From: Puniceicoccales bacterium
GTDB taxonomy: Bacteria; Verrucomicrobiota; Verrucomicrobiia; Opitutales; JAIRKQ01
Reading direction: 5' to 3'
DNA length: 19,241 nucleotides
Assembly (NCBI GenBank): GCA_031273725.1
Contig: JAISRG010000006.1
Coordinates: 1-19,241, forward strand
In this document: piece by piece, positions 1 to 7,392 of the stretch
Layout: each line of letters opens with the position of its first letter
Position numbering within the stretch: position 1 is the first letter of the stretch
Translations under genes and position numbers: made by a program
Notes under the pieces: generated by a model
Database searches by the model: none
What the model was told of the DNA's origin: nothing
The model's input: the letters and a program-made list of their open reading frames with translations, nothing else

Positions 1-782
1 CCAAATAGCAGCAGAAATATTGAATAAAACTGTCCGCGAGACATGCAGAGGATTAGCCGTGCATCGGGTTCACGGAAGAATTCCGTAAAAATTCTAAAAA
101 CTGAATATAATATTAAAAATTCTCCACTAAGTTTTCCATGAGTAGTCTCTTTTTTTGTCCAGAAACGGATTTGCATGTAAGCAAACAATGCCAAGCCTTC
201 CAGAAAAGCTTCGTAGAGCTGGGAAGGATGCCGGGCGGGAATCATGGAAAGATTGGCCATAAAATTGCCGCCCTGGGGAAAGATTACTGCCCATTTGACA
301 TTTGTAATTTTACCGTAGAGCTCTCCATTGATAAAATTAGCTATGCGACCAAGTAGAAAACCAAAGGGTGCAATGGTAGAACAAATGTCTGCGAGGGATA
401 GCAATTGAATGTCATTTTTTTTGCAAAAAATAACCATCGCAATGATAACTCCAATAAACCCCCCATGGCTGGACATTCCACCATGCCAAACTGCAAGGAT
501 CTCTAGGGGATTGCGAATGAACACACCCGGGCAATACAGAAGCATATACCCCATGCGACCACCAATTACCACACCCGCAATCGCATAGCTCAGGAAGGAC
601 GTATTTTGGTCCCTTGACATGGGAGACCTATTTTTTTTAGAATAAAAATTTAATGCAAAGAGCGTAAAGCCGAATGCAAGCAAATAGAAAATACCGTACC
701 AGCGAATTCCTCCAATGAAACATCTTTCGGAAAATTTAATCGCAAACGGACTAATGCTATGAACGTAATATCCTAGGATCAT
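1..782 (-). CDS. lgt: Prolipoprotein diacylglyceryl transferase, 3' end cut off by window edge
   Basis: Lgt moves a diacylglyceryl group from phosphatidylglycerol to the lipobox cysteine of prelipoproteins in the inner membrane, the first step of lipoprotein maturation. Reading the minus strand from the ATG at 782 gives 260 codons still open at base 1; E. coli Lgt has about 290 residues, so only a short C-terminal piece is missing. Family landmarks are clear: HGGMSSHGGFIG (residues 100-111), GRIANFINGELYG (145-157, with the conserved Arg, Asn and Glu), RHPSQLYEA (184-192), and FREPD (236-240) followed by the usual 'SRGQF' stretch. Several hydrophobic segments are present. The start overlaps the stop of the upstream MFS gene (ATGA), so the two are probably translationally coupled within the dxr-MFS-lgt run. 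The cell must also make lipoproteins, in line with the lipobox of the HtrA-like protein at 11280. Identity is near certain. Confidence 0.96.
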   Translation of the reverse strand, partial: MILGYYVHSISPFAIKFSERCFIGGIRWYGIFYLLAFGFTLFALNFYSKKNRSPMSRDQNTSFLSYAIAGVVIGGRMGYMLLYCPGVFIRNPLEILAVWHGGMSSHGGFIGVIIAMVIFCKKNDIQLLSLADICSTIAPFGFLLGRIANFINGELYGKITNVKWAVIFPQGGNFMANLSMIPARHPSQLYEAFLEGLALFAYMQIRFWTKKETTHGKLSGEFLILYSVFRIFTEFFREPDARLILCMSRGQFYSIFLLLF

Positions 783-2005
783 TGTGTATTACCGCTTGTT
801 GCAAATCGTGGATGTTTTCTTAGGGAAAAAAGTCCCAGAATAGATATCAAGACAAAGGTTGAGCCGACATAACTTACCTGTTTCAACGTCAAGAAATGGG
901 ACAGTCCATATCCCAAAAACGGAGCTAATAAGCCCCTCAATCCAACAATGGTAACATTTGCACCCATGTAGGAGCTAAAATTTTCCTTCGATACGATCTT
1001 TGTTACCCACAGGCACCAAATTATTTCTCCTCCGCCCCAAGCAATTCCAGCAAACACAGATGCTAGAATAATCAGACCCCTTGATTGGCAGTGAAAAAAT
1101 AACAAAAATCCAAATATCGCAAAAAAGTTAACCGCCAATTTTACGGTTATGAGCTTTGCTCTGTCGAAAAAATGCCCCCATAGAAGCGAACTTAAAATTC
1201 TAAATGTGTAGGGAATGGCCATACATGCGACCGTTTCAAATAGATTGGAGGCATTGATTCCATATGCACCATTGATTAAAAACTCTGTCCGCAGTGGGTT
1301 TAGCATTTGGGTGGCGACCCCCGCAAATGACCACCAAAGCAATATCATGCCGAATAGCTTATCTTTAAAGATGATTTTAAGGTTGGAAAAGACCGATTTT
1401 TCTTTTCGTGGTGGTAAGATCCGGGATGGGATCTTGGAAAATGATATTGCCGAACCCGTGGCCGCCAGAGATATGATAAAAAGAACCAACCTGTAATTCT
1501 GCAAATCAAAATCCATCAGCTTACTCCCAATTAGGGAAAATATTATGGCAGATAGGGGAATGACCATTAGAACGAATGCCAGCCGACTACCCCGTTCCTG
1601 GGAAGAATAATTTTGGCCATAGGCATCTTCCATCAGAGGTACGGGTTGTTTGAAAATCATGGTCGCAAGCATCATCAAGATCAGAAATGCCATTAGTGAA
1701 TTTACGAAAATTGAAGCAAAAATGAGCATGGCAAGGGTTAGCATATACACTTTACAAAGATCCATGGACGTTAGTCGTGTTTGTCTGGTCGCAAGAGACT
1801 GAGTTATGGAGGTAATAAAATATCCAATAAAACCAGCGGCTACCAAAAACGACTTGGCTATTTTGGATGCATGGAAAATTCGAATGGCAATCACCAAAGC
1901 AAGATTTTTAAACAGAGACTCCACTATTCCCGAACAAAAACAACGGCAATTATCGAACAAAAACGTTCTCCTCGCCGTTTCAGTTTTTGAAAAATTTTCA
2001 AACAT
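779..2005 (-). CDS. Major facilitator superfamily (MFS) permease
   Basis: A 408-residue, very hydrophobic protein with about 12 predicted membrane segments in two halves, separated by a basic cytoplasmic loop near residues 195-210 (RILPPRKEKS). This is the usual length and shape of an MFS secondary transporter. The motif-A-like loop after the second segment is poor (ATRQTRLTS), whereas the equivalent loop of the second half (GHFFDRAKL, about residues 278-286) is closer to the G..aDr..rk pattern. The substrate cannot be read from sequence. The gene lies 47 bp after dxr and overlaps lgt by 4 bp, so it probably shares a transcript with them. That placement gives a weak hint at lipid or envelope precursors and no more. 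The ATG at 2005 is preceded by AGCGGA directly abutting it, not a properly spaced ribosome site. Confidence 0.82.
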   Translation of the reverse strand: MFENFSKTETARRTFLFDNCRCFCSGIVESLFKNLALVIAIRIFHASKIAKSFLVAAGFIGYFITSITQSLATRQTRLTSMDLCKVYMLTLAMLIFASIFVNSLMAFLILMMLATMIFKQPVPLMEDAYGQNYSSQERGSRLAFVLMVIPLSAIIFSLIGSKLMDFDLQNYRLVLFIISLAATGSAISFSKIPSRILPPRKEKSVFSNLKIIFKDKLFGMILLWWSFAGVATQMLNPLRTEFLINGAYGINASNLFETVACMAIPYTFRILSSLLWGHFFDRAKLITVKLAVNFFAIFGFLLFFHCQSRGLIILASVFAGIAWGGGEIIWCLWVTKIVSKENFSSYMGANVTIVGLRGLLAPFLGYGLSHFLTLKQVSYVGSTFVLISILGLFSLRKHPRFATSGNTQ

Positions 2006-2052
2006 TCCGCTAAGAATGATTAAAGTTATTGAATTGCAAGCATAGACGACAA

Positions 2053-3216
2053 TTAGTTATATCCCTGGACAATTCCCCGGGCGACGCCGTGTGCTTTTAT
2101 TACGGATTCTTCGCAGCTTTTAAGGTTGGTCATGGGTTCGCCGGTATAAACATCCAATGTTTTGGATACCACTTCGCTGATCTGTGTAAATTTTATCCTG
2201 TGACTTAGAAATGCGTCGACGGCTACTTCATTGGCTGCTTGAAAAACGGCACACGCGTTGTTGCTTGATTTCAAGCACTGGCGGATAATAGACATGTGGG
2301 GAAATTTTACAACATCCGGCGCAAAAAAGTTTAATGATCCTTGTTCGGCAAAATTTATGCTCGGTTTTTCCAGCCGTTCCCTCTCCGGGAAAAATAGGCA
2401 ATTTGCAATGGGATACTCCATGTTTGGCGGACACATCTGGGCAATCACTGATCCATCGCAGAACTTTACCATTGAATGGACGATGCTTTCCGGATGAACA
2501 ACCACATCGATGTTGTCACTTGGGACATTAAACAGCCATTTGGCCTCAACAATCTCAAGCCCTTTGTTGGCCATCGTTGCCGAGTCGATGGTAATTTTTT
2601 TCCCCATGTTCCAGACCGGGTGATGTAGAGCCTGTGCAACGGTAATATTCTCCATGTCTCGATGGGAAAAATTTCTAAATGGCCCCCCCGAAGCCGTTAG
2701 GATCAGCCGATCAACAAAACTGCCATCGTTTCCACGTAAACATTGAAAAATGGCATTGTGTTCACTGTCCACGGGCAGTATCCGGACATTGCGTTGCTTG
2801 GCAGATTCGATGATAAATTTTCCGGCGGTAACGAGGATTTCCTTGCTGGCAAGGAGGATGGTCTTTTTATTTTCAATGGCGACCATGGTCGGCCGCAAGC
2901 CAGCGATTCCAACAATTGCCATTATAACAGCAGTCACTTCCGAAAGTTTTGCAAGCTCGCACAGGCCATTTTCACCAAAAAAAAATTGTGTCCCCCGTTT
3001 GAATAGTGAATCTTTTCCAGCAAAAGTGTGCTCGTCAAAAATTCCAACGTTCTGGACATTAAATTCATGGGCTATTTGTGCTAACTTCTCAACGCTAGTA
3101 TTTGCGGAGATGCCAATCACATTAAAATTGGAACGATTGCGCCTGATAACATTTAGTACACTTGTTCCGATCGACCCCGTTGCTCCAAAGATTATTATAT
3201 TGCGAAACATGCGCAT
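2053..3216 (-). CDS. dxr: 1-deoxy-D-xylulose 5-phosphate reductoisomerase (DXR/IspC)
   Basis: DXR converts 1-deoxy-D-xylulose 5-phosphate to 2-C-methyl-D-erythritol 4-phosphate with NADPH and a divalent metal, the committed step of the MEP isoprenoid pathway in the cytoplasm. The 387-residue length is normal. Seen in order: the NADPH-binding GATGSIG (11-17), LLASKEILV (121-129), the metal-site PVDSEHNA (148-155, Asp150 and Glu152), LTASGGPFR (173-181), and HPVWNMGKKITIDSATMANKGLE (199-221, here given as positions because of its length) ending in the third metal ligand, Glu221. All catalytic residues I can place are intact. ATGs at 3216 and 3210 are both possible starts; neither has a clear ribosome site. 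It heads the minus-strand run dxr-MFS-lgt and is divergent from the ABC exporter across about 75 bp. Confidence 0.97.
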   Translation of the reverse strand: MRMFRNIIIFGATGSIGTSVLNVIRRNRSNFNVIGISANTSVEKLAQIAHEFNVQNVGIFDEHTFAGKDSLFKRGTQFFFGENGLCELAKLSEVTAVIMAIVGIAGLRPTMVAIENKKTILLASKEILVTAGKFIIESAKQRNVRILPVDSEHNAIFQCLRGNDGSFVDRLILTASGGPFRNFSHRDMENITVAQALHHPVWNMGKKITIDSATMANKGLEIVEAKWLFNVPSDNIDVVVHPESIVHSMVKFCDGSVIAQMCPPNMEYPIANCLFFPERERLEKPSINFAEQGSLNFFAPDVVKFPHMSIIRQCLKSSNNACAVFQAANEVAVDAFLSHRIKFTQISEVVSKTLDVYTGEPMTNLKSCEESVIKAHGVARGIVQGYN

Positions 3217-3292
3217 AGTTCGGCAAAAATTTTAATTATTGCAATGGTAAATTTTTGTGAAACTATACTGATTATTGTAACGAAAATTGAAG

Positions 3293-5062
3293 ATGAATTT
3301 TAATGTGAAATGCCGAAGAACTATTTCCGATAAAATTGGGTTTTTAAAATATTTTAGCTTTTTGAAAGATTCGAAACTAAAATTTTTGCTGGCGATTATG
3401 GCTGGCATTCTCTATGGGATCTCCAGTGGATTTTGCATCCCCGTAATTTTAAAATTTTCCTCGGAAAAAGTATTTTCCCGGGCCGATCTTCCATTTTACA
3501 TGCTTTTAGTGGTTTCGATAGCTCCCGTTGTGGCCATGACCCTAAGGGCAACTTTTTCGATAGTTAATTCCTATTACCTGGGCTTCTGCGGGCAAAAGAT
3601 TTTGCAAGGGCTGCGGGTTATGATTTTTGATAAAATTCAAAGATTACCCTTAGAATATTTCAAAAAAACCGAACCGGGGGCACTGATTACACGATCACTG
3701 GGCGATACTGCCATTCTCCAGGAAACCATTATTTCCGTTTCCCAGGAGGTCGTAAAACAGCCGATTGCACTGCTGGGAGCAATTGGAGCCCTAATATTTT
3801 TATGCTACAAGCATTCAAACGTGATAATTTTATTGATATTTTTCCTCGCGGTTGCCCTGGTGGTGTTTCCCATTAAAGCCATCGGTAAGAAGATGCGAGA
3901 AAAAGCGATGGGACTGCAGCAGACAACGGAAGGAATCACGACGAAATTGGCCCACAACCTATCCGCCGTCCAAGAGATTCGCGCCTTTGCAATGGAAGAA
4001 AGCGAAGTGTCTTTTTATCGGAGCATGTGTGACGGTGTCATGCATTCCGTGATGAAATCGTTGAAGTACTCCATTCTTGTCTCACCACTCATAGAAGTAA
4101 TCGCTTCCATTGGGGTGGGTTTTGCCATGTTTTTCTCCTATAAAACACAAATCCAACCAGCCGTGTTCATCGCATTGACGGGAGCATTGTATCTGAGCTA
4201 CGAACCAATTAAAAAAATTGCCGAATTGAACAACAGGCTAAAGTCTGGATCCGCTAGCCTGTCACGCATAGAAGACCTCCTGAATGTGCCCGAAAAAATT
4301 TACGACCCAGTGGATCCGGTACAAGTTGATAGACTAATCGGAAATATTACATTCGACAATGTTTCCTTTTCCTATGGAGAGTCAGGAAAAGCGCTAGGTG
4401 ATGTCATAGCCAACCTGGAACATGGGAAAACCTACGCGCTCGTGGGGAGCAGCGGTGCCGGAAAGACAACCATGGCAAACTTGATCCTTCGCTTCTATGA
4501 TGTGACAACTGGGGCTATCCAAATTGATGGCATCGACATCCGCCACATGAAATTGAAGGACCTTAGAAAAAATATTTCCTATGTGCCCCAATCGCCAACG
4601 CTAATCAATGGGACAATGTGCGACAATATCAAGTGGAGCAATCCCAGTGCCTCCTTCGAACAGGTCATCGAAGCCTCAAAAAAAGCCTATGCCCATGGGT
4701 TTATTTTAAACCTGGAGAATGGATACGATACCATGGTTGGCGAGGGAGGAGCGAGGTTGTCCGGAGGGCAAAAACAACGAATCGCCATCGCTCGAGCATT
4801 TCTGCGCGATGCCCCTATTCTCATCCTGGATGAAGCCACATCGGCACTGGATGCCAACAGTGAGCGTGAGGTCCACATCGGCATAGAAAATCTAACAAAA
4901 AACCGGACAACCATTCTTATTTCCCATAGATTCACGATGATGTCGATCGTAGATATGGTTTTTGTGTTGGAACAGGGAAAAATCGTCGAAGTTGGGTCTC
5001 CGAAAGAGCTCCTAGGGCAGAAAAATTCCATTTATTATAGCCTGTACCAAAAAATGTTATAG
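3293..5062 (+). CDS. MsbA-like ABC exporter half-transporter (membrane domain fused to ATPase)
   Basis: A type-I ABC exporter half-transporter: an N-terminal membrane domain (about residues 25-310, six hydrophobic segments) joined to a nucleotide-binding domain. Numbering from an in-frame TTG at 3287, Walker A is GSSGAGKT (387-394), the Q-loop lies near 435, the signature LSGGQ is at 491-495, Walker B ILILDE at 511-516 followed by the D-loop SALD, and the H-loop His is at 547; all are intact, so it should hydrolyse ATP. It would act as a homodimer in the inner membrane. The overall form is that of MsbA/lipid A flippases and related multidrug or lipid exporters, and a Gram-negative envelope makes lipid A-core a reasonable substrate, but sequence alone cannot decide this. 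I prefer the ATG at 3293 over the TTG. It is divergent from dxr and has no close downstream partner on its strand. Confidence 0.93.
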   Translation: MNFNVKCRRTISDKIGFLKYFSFLKDSKLKFLLAIMAGILYGISSGFCIPVILKFSSEKVFSRADLPFYMLLVVSIAPVVAMTLRATFSIVNSYYLGFCGQKILQGLRVMIFDKIQRLPLEYFKKTEPGALITRSLGDTAILQETIISVSQEVVKQPIALLGAIGALIFLCYKHSNVIILLIFFLAVALVVFPIKAIGKKMREKAMGLQQTTEGITTKLAHNLSAVQEIRAFAMEESEVSFYRSMCDGVMHSVMKSLKYSILVSPLIEVIASIGVGFAMFFSYKTQIQPAVFIALTGALYLSYEPIKKIAELNNRLKSGSASLSRIEDLLNVPEKIYDPVDPVQVDRLIGNITFDNVSFSYGESGKALGDVIANLEHGKTYALVGSSGAGKTTMANLILRFYDVTTGAIQIDGIDIRHMKLKDLRKNISYVPQSPTLINGTMCDNIKWSNPSASFEQVIEASKKAYAHGFILNLENGYDTMVGEGGARLSGGQKQRIAIARAFLRDAPILILDEATSALDANSEREVHIGIENLTKNRTTILISHRFTMMSIVDMVFVLEQGKIVEVGSPKELLGQKNSIYYSLYQKML

Positions 5063-5262
5063 TGCGCTAGATGAGAGTAGCCCCTTAATTAAGGTTAAGG
5101 GCAGAGAAAGCCTATCATAAAAATTGGCCACATGGTGACAAAGGTAGGAAAGTTTATTTTTGAGCCAAGCCTTCGGAGTATTGAATAGCAAGGAAGAGAT
5201 TTATGTCGAAAAAGAGATAGGATTTCAAGGTATAGGGGCATTGAAATCATTAAATCGAGCGA
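5063..5262. other. 200-bp intergenic gap between ABC exporter and sufU
   Basis: The stretch separates two convergent genes. It contains an imperfect hairpin near its left end (5080-5102) and otherwise no convincing gene. Two short plus-strand reading frames in different phases look slightly protein-like: one from about 5131 to 5188 (starts MVTKVGKFIFEPS) and one from about 5184 onward (NSKEEIYVEKEIGFQG). They could be debris of a frameshifted gene or simply chance. No tRNA-like fold, no promoter and no repeat of another part of the window was seen. Confidence 0.5.
5080..5102. terminator. Imperfect hairpin after the ABC exporter, possible terminator
   Basis: GCCC-C-TTAA at 5080-5088 pairs with TTAAGGGC at 5095-5102, giving eight pairs with one bulged C and a six-base loop. 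It contains a perfect 12-base palindrome centred on TTAATTAA. It lies 18 bp after the exporter stop codon, where a terminator would be expected, but no T-run follows on either strand, so a classical intrinsic terminator is not well supported. Confidence 0.3.
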
Positions 5263-5700
5263 CTATGAAATCGCTTCCTTGGCGGCATGCCAGGCAAGGG
5301 TTGCACACTTGATGCGCATGGGAAACTTCTTTACTCCAATTAGTGACATCACTTCTCCATATCGTTCTAGGGGATTATTTTGGACCGTTGCTGTGGTAGG
5401 GGCGCTCAATGTGGAACATATGTCATCGATAATTTTAAAAGCTTCTTGCCTAGACTTTCCCGTGAGAATTTCTGTCATTAGGGATGCGCTTGCCTGTGAA
5501 ATTGCACAGCCTTCTCCGTCAAAGGTCATCCTTTGAATAATGTCATCTTTGACTTCGACAAATACCGTGATATCATCCCCACAGGAAGGGTTATAGCCCT
5601 GCGCAGATTTCGCTGATGCGGACAATTTGCACTTGTTTCTCGGAACACGATTGTGTTCTAGAATGACGTCCTGATACAGCTCTTCCAGTGTTTCATCCAT
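5263..5700 (-). CDS. sufU: SufU-type iron-sulfur cluster scaffold / sulfur-transfer protein
   Basis: A 145-residue member of the IscU/SufU fold. The three conserved cysteines are present: Cys40 in NPSCGDD, Cys65 in GEGCAISQASASLM, and Cys132 in RIKCATLAWHAAKEA. The long spacing between the second and third cysteine (67 residues, against about 43 in IscU) and the RIKCATLAWH ending mark it as SufU rather than IscU. SufU proteins bind zinc and accept sulfur from the cysteine desulfurase SufS, passing it to SufB for cluster assembly in the cytoplasm. In many genomes sufU sits beside sufS; here it stands alone, with the desulfurase outside this window. It is divergent from comF, the two starts being 52 bp apart, and convergent with the ABC exporter across the 200-bp gap. 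Confidence 0.93.
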   Translation of the reverse strand: MDETLEELYQDVILEHNRVPRNKCKLSASAKSAQGYNPSCGDDITVFVEVKDDIIQRMTFDGEGCAISQASASLMTEILTGKSRQEAFKIIDDICSTLSAPTTATVQNNPLERYGEVMSLIGVKKFPMRIKCATLAWHAAKEAIS

Positions 5701-5752
5701 CTTTTAATCAAAACTTGACATTGATTACTTTTAACTTTCAACGGGAAAAGCA

Positions 5753-6502
5753 ATGAAGTTTTTTGAAAAAGCAAAAAAAGTTCTCAATTACCTATTGGAT
5801 TGCTTTTTCCCCAGATGTTGTACGATTTGTCATAGAAAAGTTGATGGGGATGACTATTGCAACCTGTGTTCATCTTGTATTGTAAAAATTCCATGGATAA
5901 AAGGGAATAGGTGCTCTTTGTGCTCTCGTCCAATGGGCGACGGGGAGGTAACCGGCCAAGAAAAGCTTGTTTGTTCCGAATGCAAAGCTAATCCGCCACA
6001 CTTTAAAAGTGGTATGTCATGTTGGCTGCACAAAGGTGTGGGTAGGGACATAGTTTTGACACTAAAATACAGAAATGCGGATTTTCTGAAAAATGACATT
6101 GCGACACTTTTAAAAAATTATTGCGGCGAAGTTTGTGAATTTGCGGAAAATTCATTGCTGGTTCCTGTTCCAATACATTATTTCCGTCGAGTGAGACGGG
6201 GATATAACCAGACGGAAATCATAGCGCATGCGATTGCAAAAATTGTAGACAGCGCCACCGTAATAAATATTCTTAGGAGCAAAAATAAAAAGTCACAGAC
6301 AAAATTAAAGCGCGATGAACGACTAATTAACACGAAAGACATGTTTGAGTATGCAGCGAACAGTAATGATATTCCACAGGATTCTAAAATTGTGGTCATC
6401 GATGATGTTTCAACTACGGGAGCAACGGTCAATGAATGTTGTAGGGTTTTACGGGGGGCTGGATTTAATAATTTGCACGTATTAACTTTATCGTATGGGT
6501 AA
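5753..6502 (+). CDS. ComF family phosphoribosyltransferase-like protein
   Basis: A 249-residue protein with the ComF layout. The N-terminal part is cysteine-rich, with cysteines at 22, 23, 26, 36, 39, 42, 54, 57, 74 and 77, probably forming zinc fingers. The C-terminal part is a type I phosphoribosyltransferase domain: LVPVP (136-140), RRGYNQ (148-153), and the PRPP-binding loop VVIDDVSTTGATV (214-226). ComF proteins are required for DNA uptake in naturally transformable species, where they associate with the DNA translocation machinery; many other bacteria have homologues of unknown role, so natural competence is not implied by this gene alone. The start ATG at 5753 has a purine-rich stretch (GGGAAAAG) 3-10 bases upstream. 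It leads a plus-strand run with accD, whose ATG lies two bases after the comF stop. Confidence 0.92.
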   Translation: MKFFEKAKKVLNYLLDCFFPRCCTICHRKVDGDDYCNLCSSCIVKIPWIKGNRCSLCSRPMGDGEVTGQEKLVCSECKANPPHFKSGMSCWLHKGVGRDIVLTLKYRNADFLKNDIATLLKNYCGEVCEFAENSLLVPVPIHYFRRVRRGYNQTEIIAHAIAKIVDSATVINILRSKNKKSQTKLKRDERLINTKDMFEYAANSNDIPQDSKIVVIDDVSTTGATVNECCRVLRGAGFNNLHVLTLSYG

Positions 6503-6504
6503 AA

Positions 6505-7392
6505 ATGTCACTATTTAGCAAACCGAAATATTCTACAATTTCCATCAAACGGAAAGACATTCCGAAGGGTATTTGGACAAAATGCCCTGTGAGCGGGGAA
6601 ACAGTCTATAATCGTGATTTGGAAAAAAATTTTATGGTCGTTACCAAAAGTGGGTACCATTTCCCACTGTCCGCCGATCAACGCATTGAGCTCTTGTGCG
6701 ACAGTGAAACATTTCGGGAAATGTGGAAGGATTTGGAAACCGTCGACGTCCTTGGTTTTGAGAAGGAGATTTCCTACACAGAAAAGTTGGCAAAATATCG
6801 GGAAAAGACAAAGATGCAGGAAGCGGTCATCGCCGGAGAAGCAAAATTACATGGAATAAATATCGCCATTGCGGTGATGGATTTCAGATTTCTTGGGGCC
6901 AGCATGGGGGCAGTTGTTGGTGAAAGAATTACGCGTACCATCGAACTTGGATTACAGAAAAACATGCCGGTGATCGCAGTCTGTGCTTCCGGAGGAGCAC
7001 GGATGTACGAGGGAATTCTAAGCCTCATGCAAATGGCAAAAACATCTGCCGCCCTCGCGAAATTGAAAGAAGCAAAGATCCCATATGTCGCTGTTTTGAC
7101 AAACCCGACAATGGCGGGCGTTCTTGCAAGTTTTGCATCCCTGGGGGATATAATCATTGCCGAACCGGGTGCGCTGATTGGGTTTGCGGGCCCCCGGGTT
7201 ATTAGGGAAACCACACGCCAAGATCTGCCGGAAGGTTTTCAAACGGCGGAATTTCTACTATCCCATGGCCTAATCGACCAAGTGGTCCACAGGCTAGAGC
7301 TTAAAAGCAGAATAAAATATTTTTTGGAATCCTTTGGCTATGGTCCCCAACATGGAAAATCTTCAAACACTCGAAAAACTCATAGGCAGTGA
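6505..7392 (+). CDS. accD: Acetyl-CoA carboxylase carboxyltransferase subunit beta, degenerate zinc finger
   Basis: AccD with AccA forms the carboxyltransferase of acetyl-CoA carboxylase, which moves the carboxyl group from biotin to acetyl-CoA to give malonyl-CoA, the first committed step of fatty-acid synthesis. The 295-residue length fits. Crotonase-fold landmarks are intact: GASMGAVVGER (131-141), SGGARMYEG (162-170), PTMAGVLASFASLGDI (201-216), GFAGPRVI (226-233) and LPEGFQTAEFLLSHGLID (241-258). The N-terminal region aligns with the usual four-cysteine zinc finger (WTKC.. at 24-27), but only Cys27 remains; the others read Ser30, Val46 and Ser49, so zinc binding by the standard site is unlikely. 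It is two bases after comF, and its end overlaps the start of murE. The AccA and biotin carrier genes are not in this window. Confidence 0.95.
   Translation: MSLFSKPKYSTISIKRKDIPKGIWTKCPVSGETVYNRDLEKNFMVVTKSGYHFPLSADQRIELLCDSETFREMWKDLETVDVLGFEKEISYTEKLAKYREKTKMQEAVIAGEAKLHGINIAIAVMDFRFLGASMGAVVGERITRTIELGLQKNMPVIAVCASGGARMYEGILSLMQMAKTSAALAKLKEAKIPYVAVLTNPTMAGVLASFASLGDIIIAEPGALIGFAGPRVIRETTRQDLPEGFQTAEFLLSHGLIDQVVHRLELKSRIKYFLESFGYGPQHGKSSNTRKTHRQ

Noticed and set aside
138..356. 72-residue plus-strand frame at the left edge
   Set aside because: It lies inside lgt, which is supported by several family motifs on the minus strand.
2750..3235. 161-residue plus-strand frame opposite dxr
   Set aside because: It mirrors the dxr codons and has no domain; dxr is clear.
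3239..3269. TTGCAA and TATACT as a promoter for the ABC exporter
   Set aside because: The spacing is 19 bases and the -35 box is weak; not better than chance in AT-rich DNA.
5715..5720. TTGACA upstream of comF as a -35 box
   Set aside because: No acceptable -10 sequence lies 15-19 bases downstream.
6774..7214. 146-residue minus-strand frame opposite accD
   Set aside because: Shadow of the conserved accD core.
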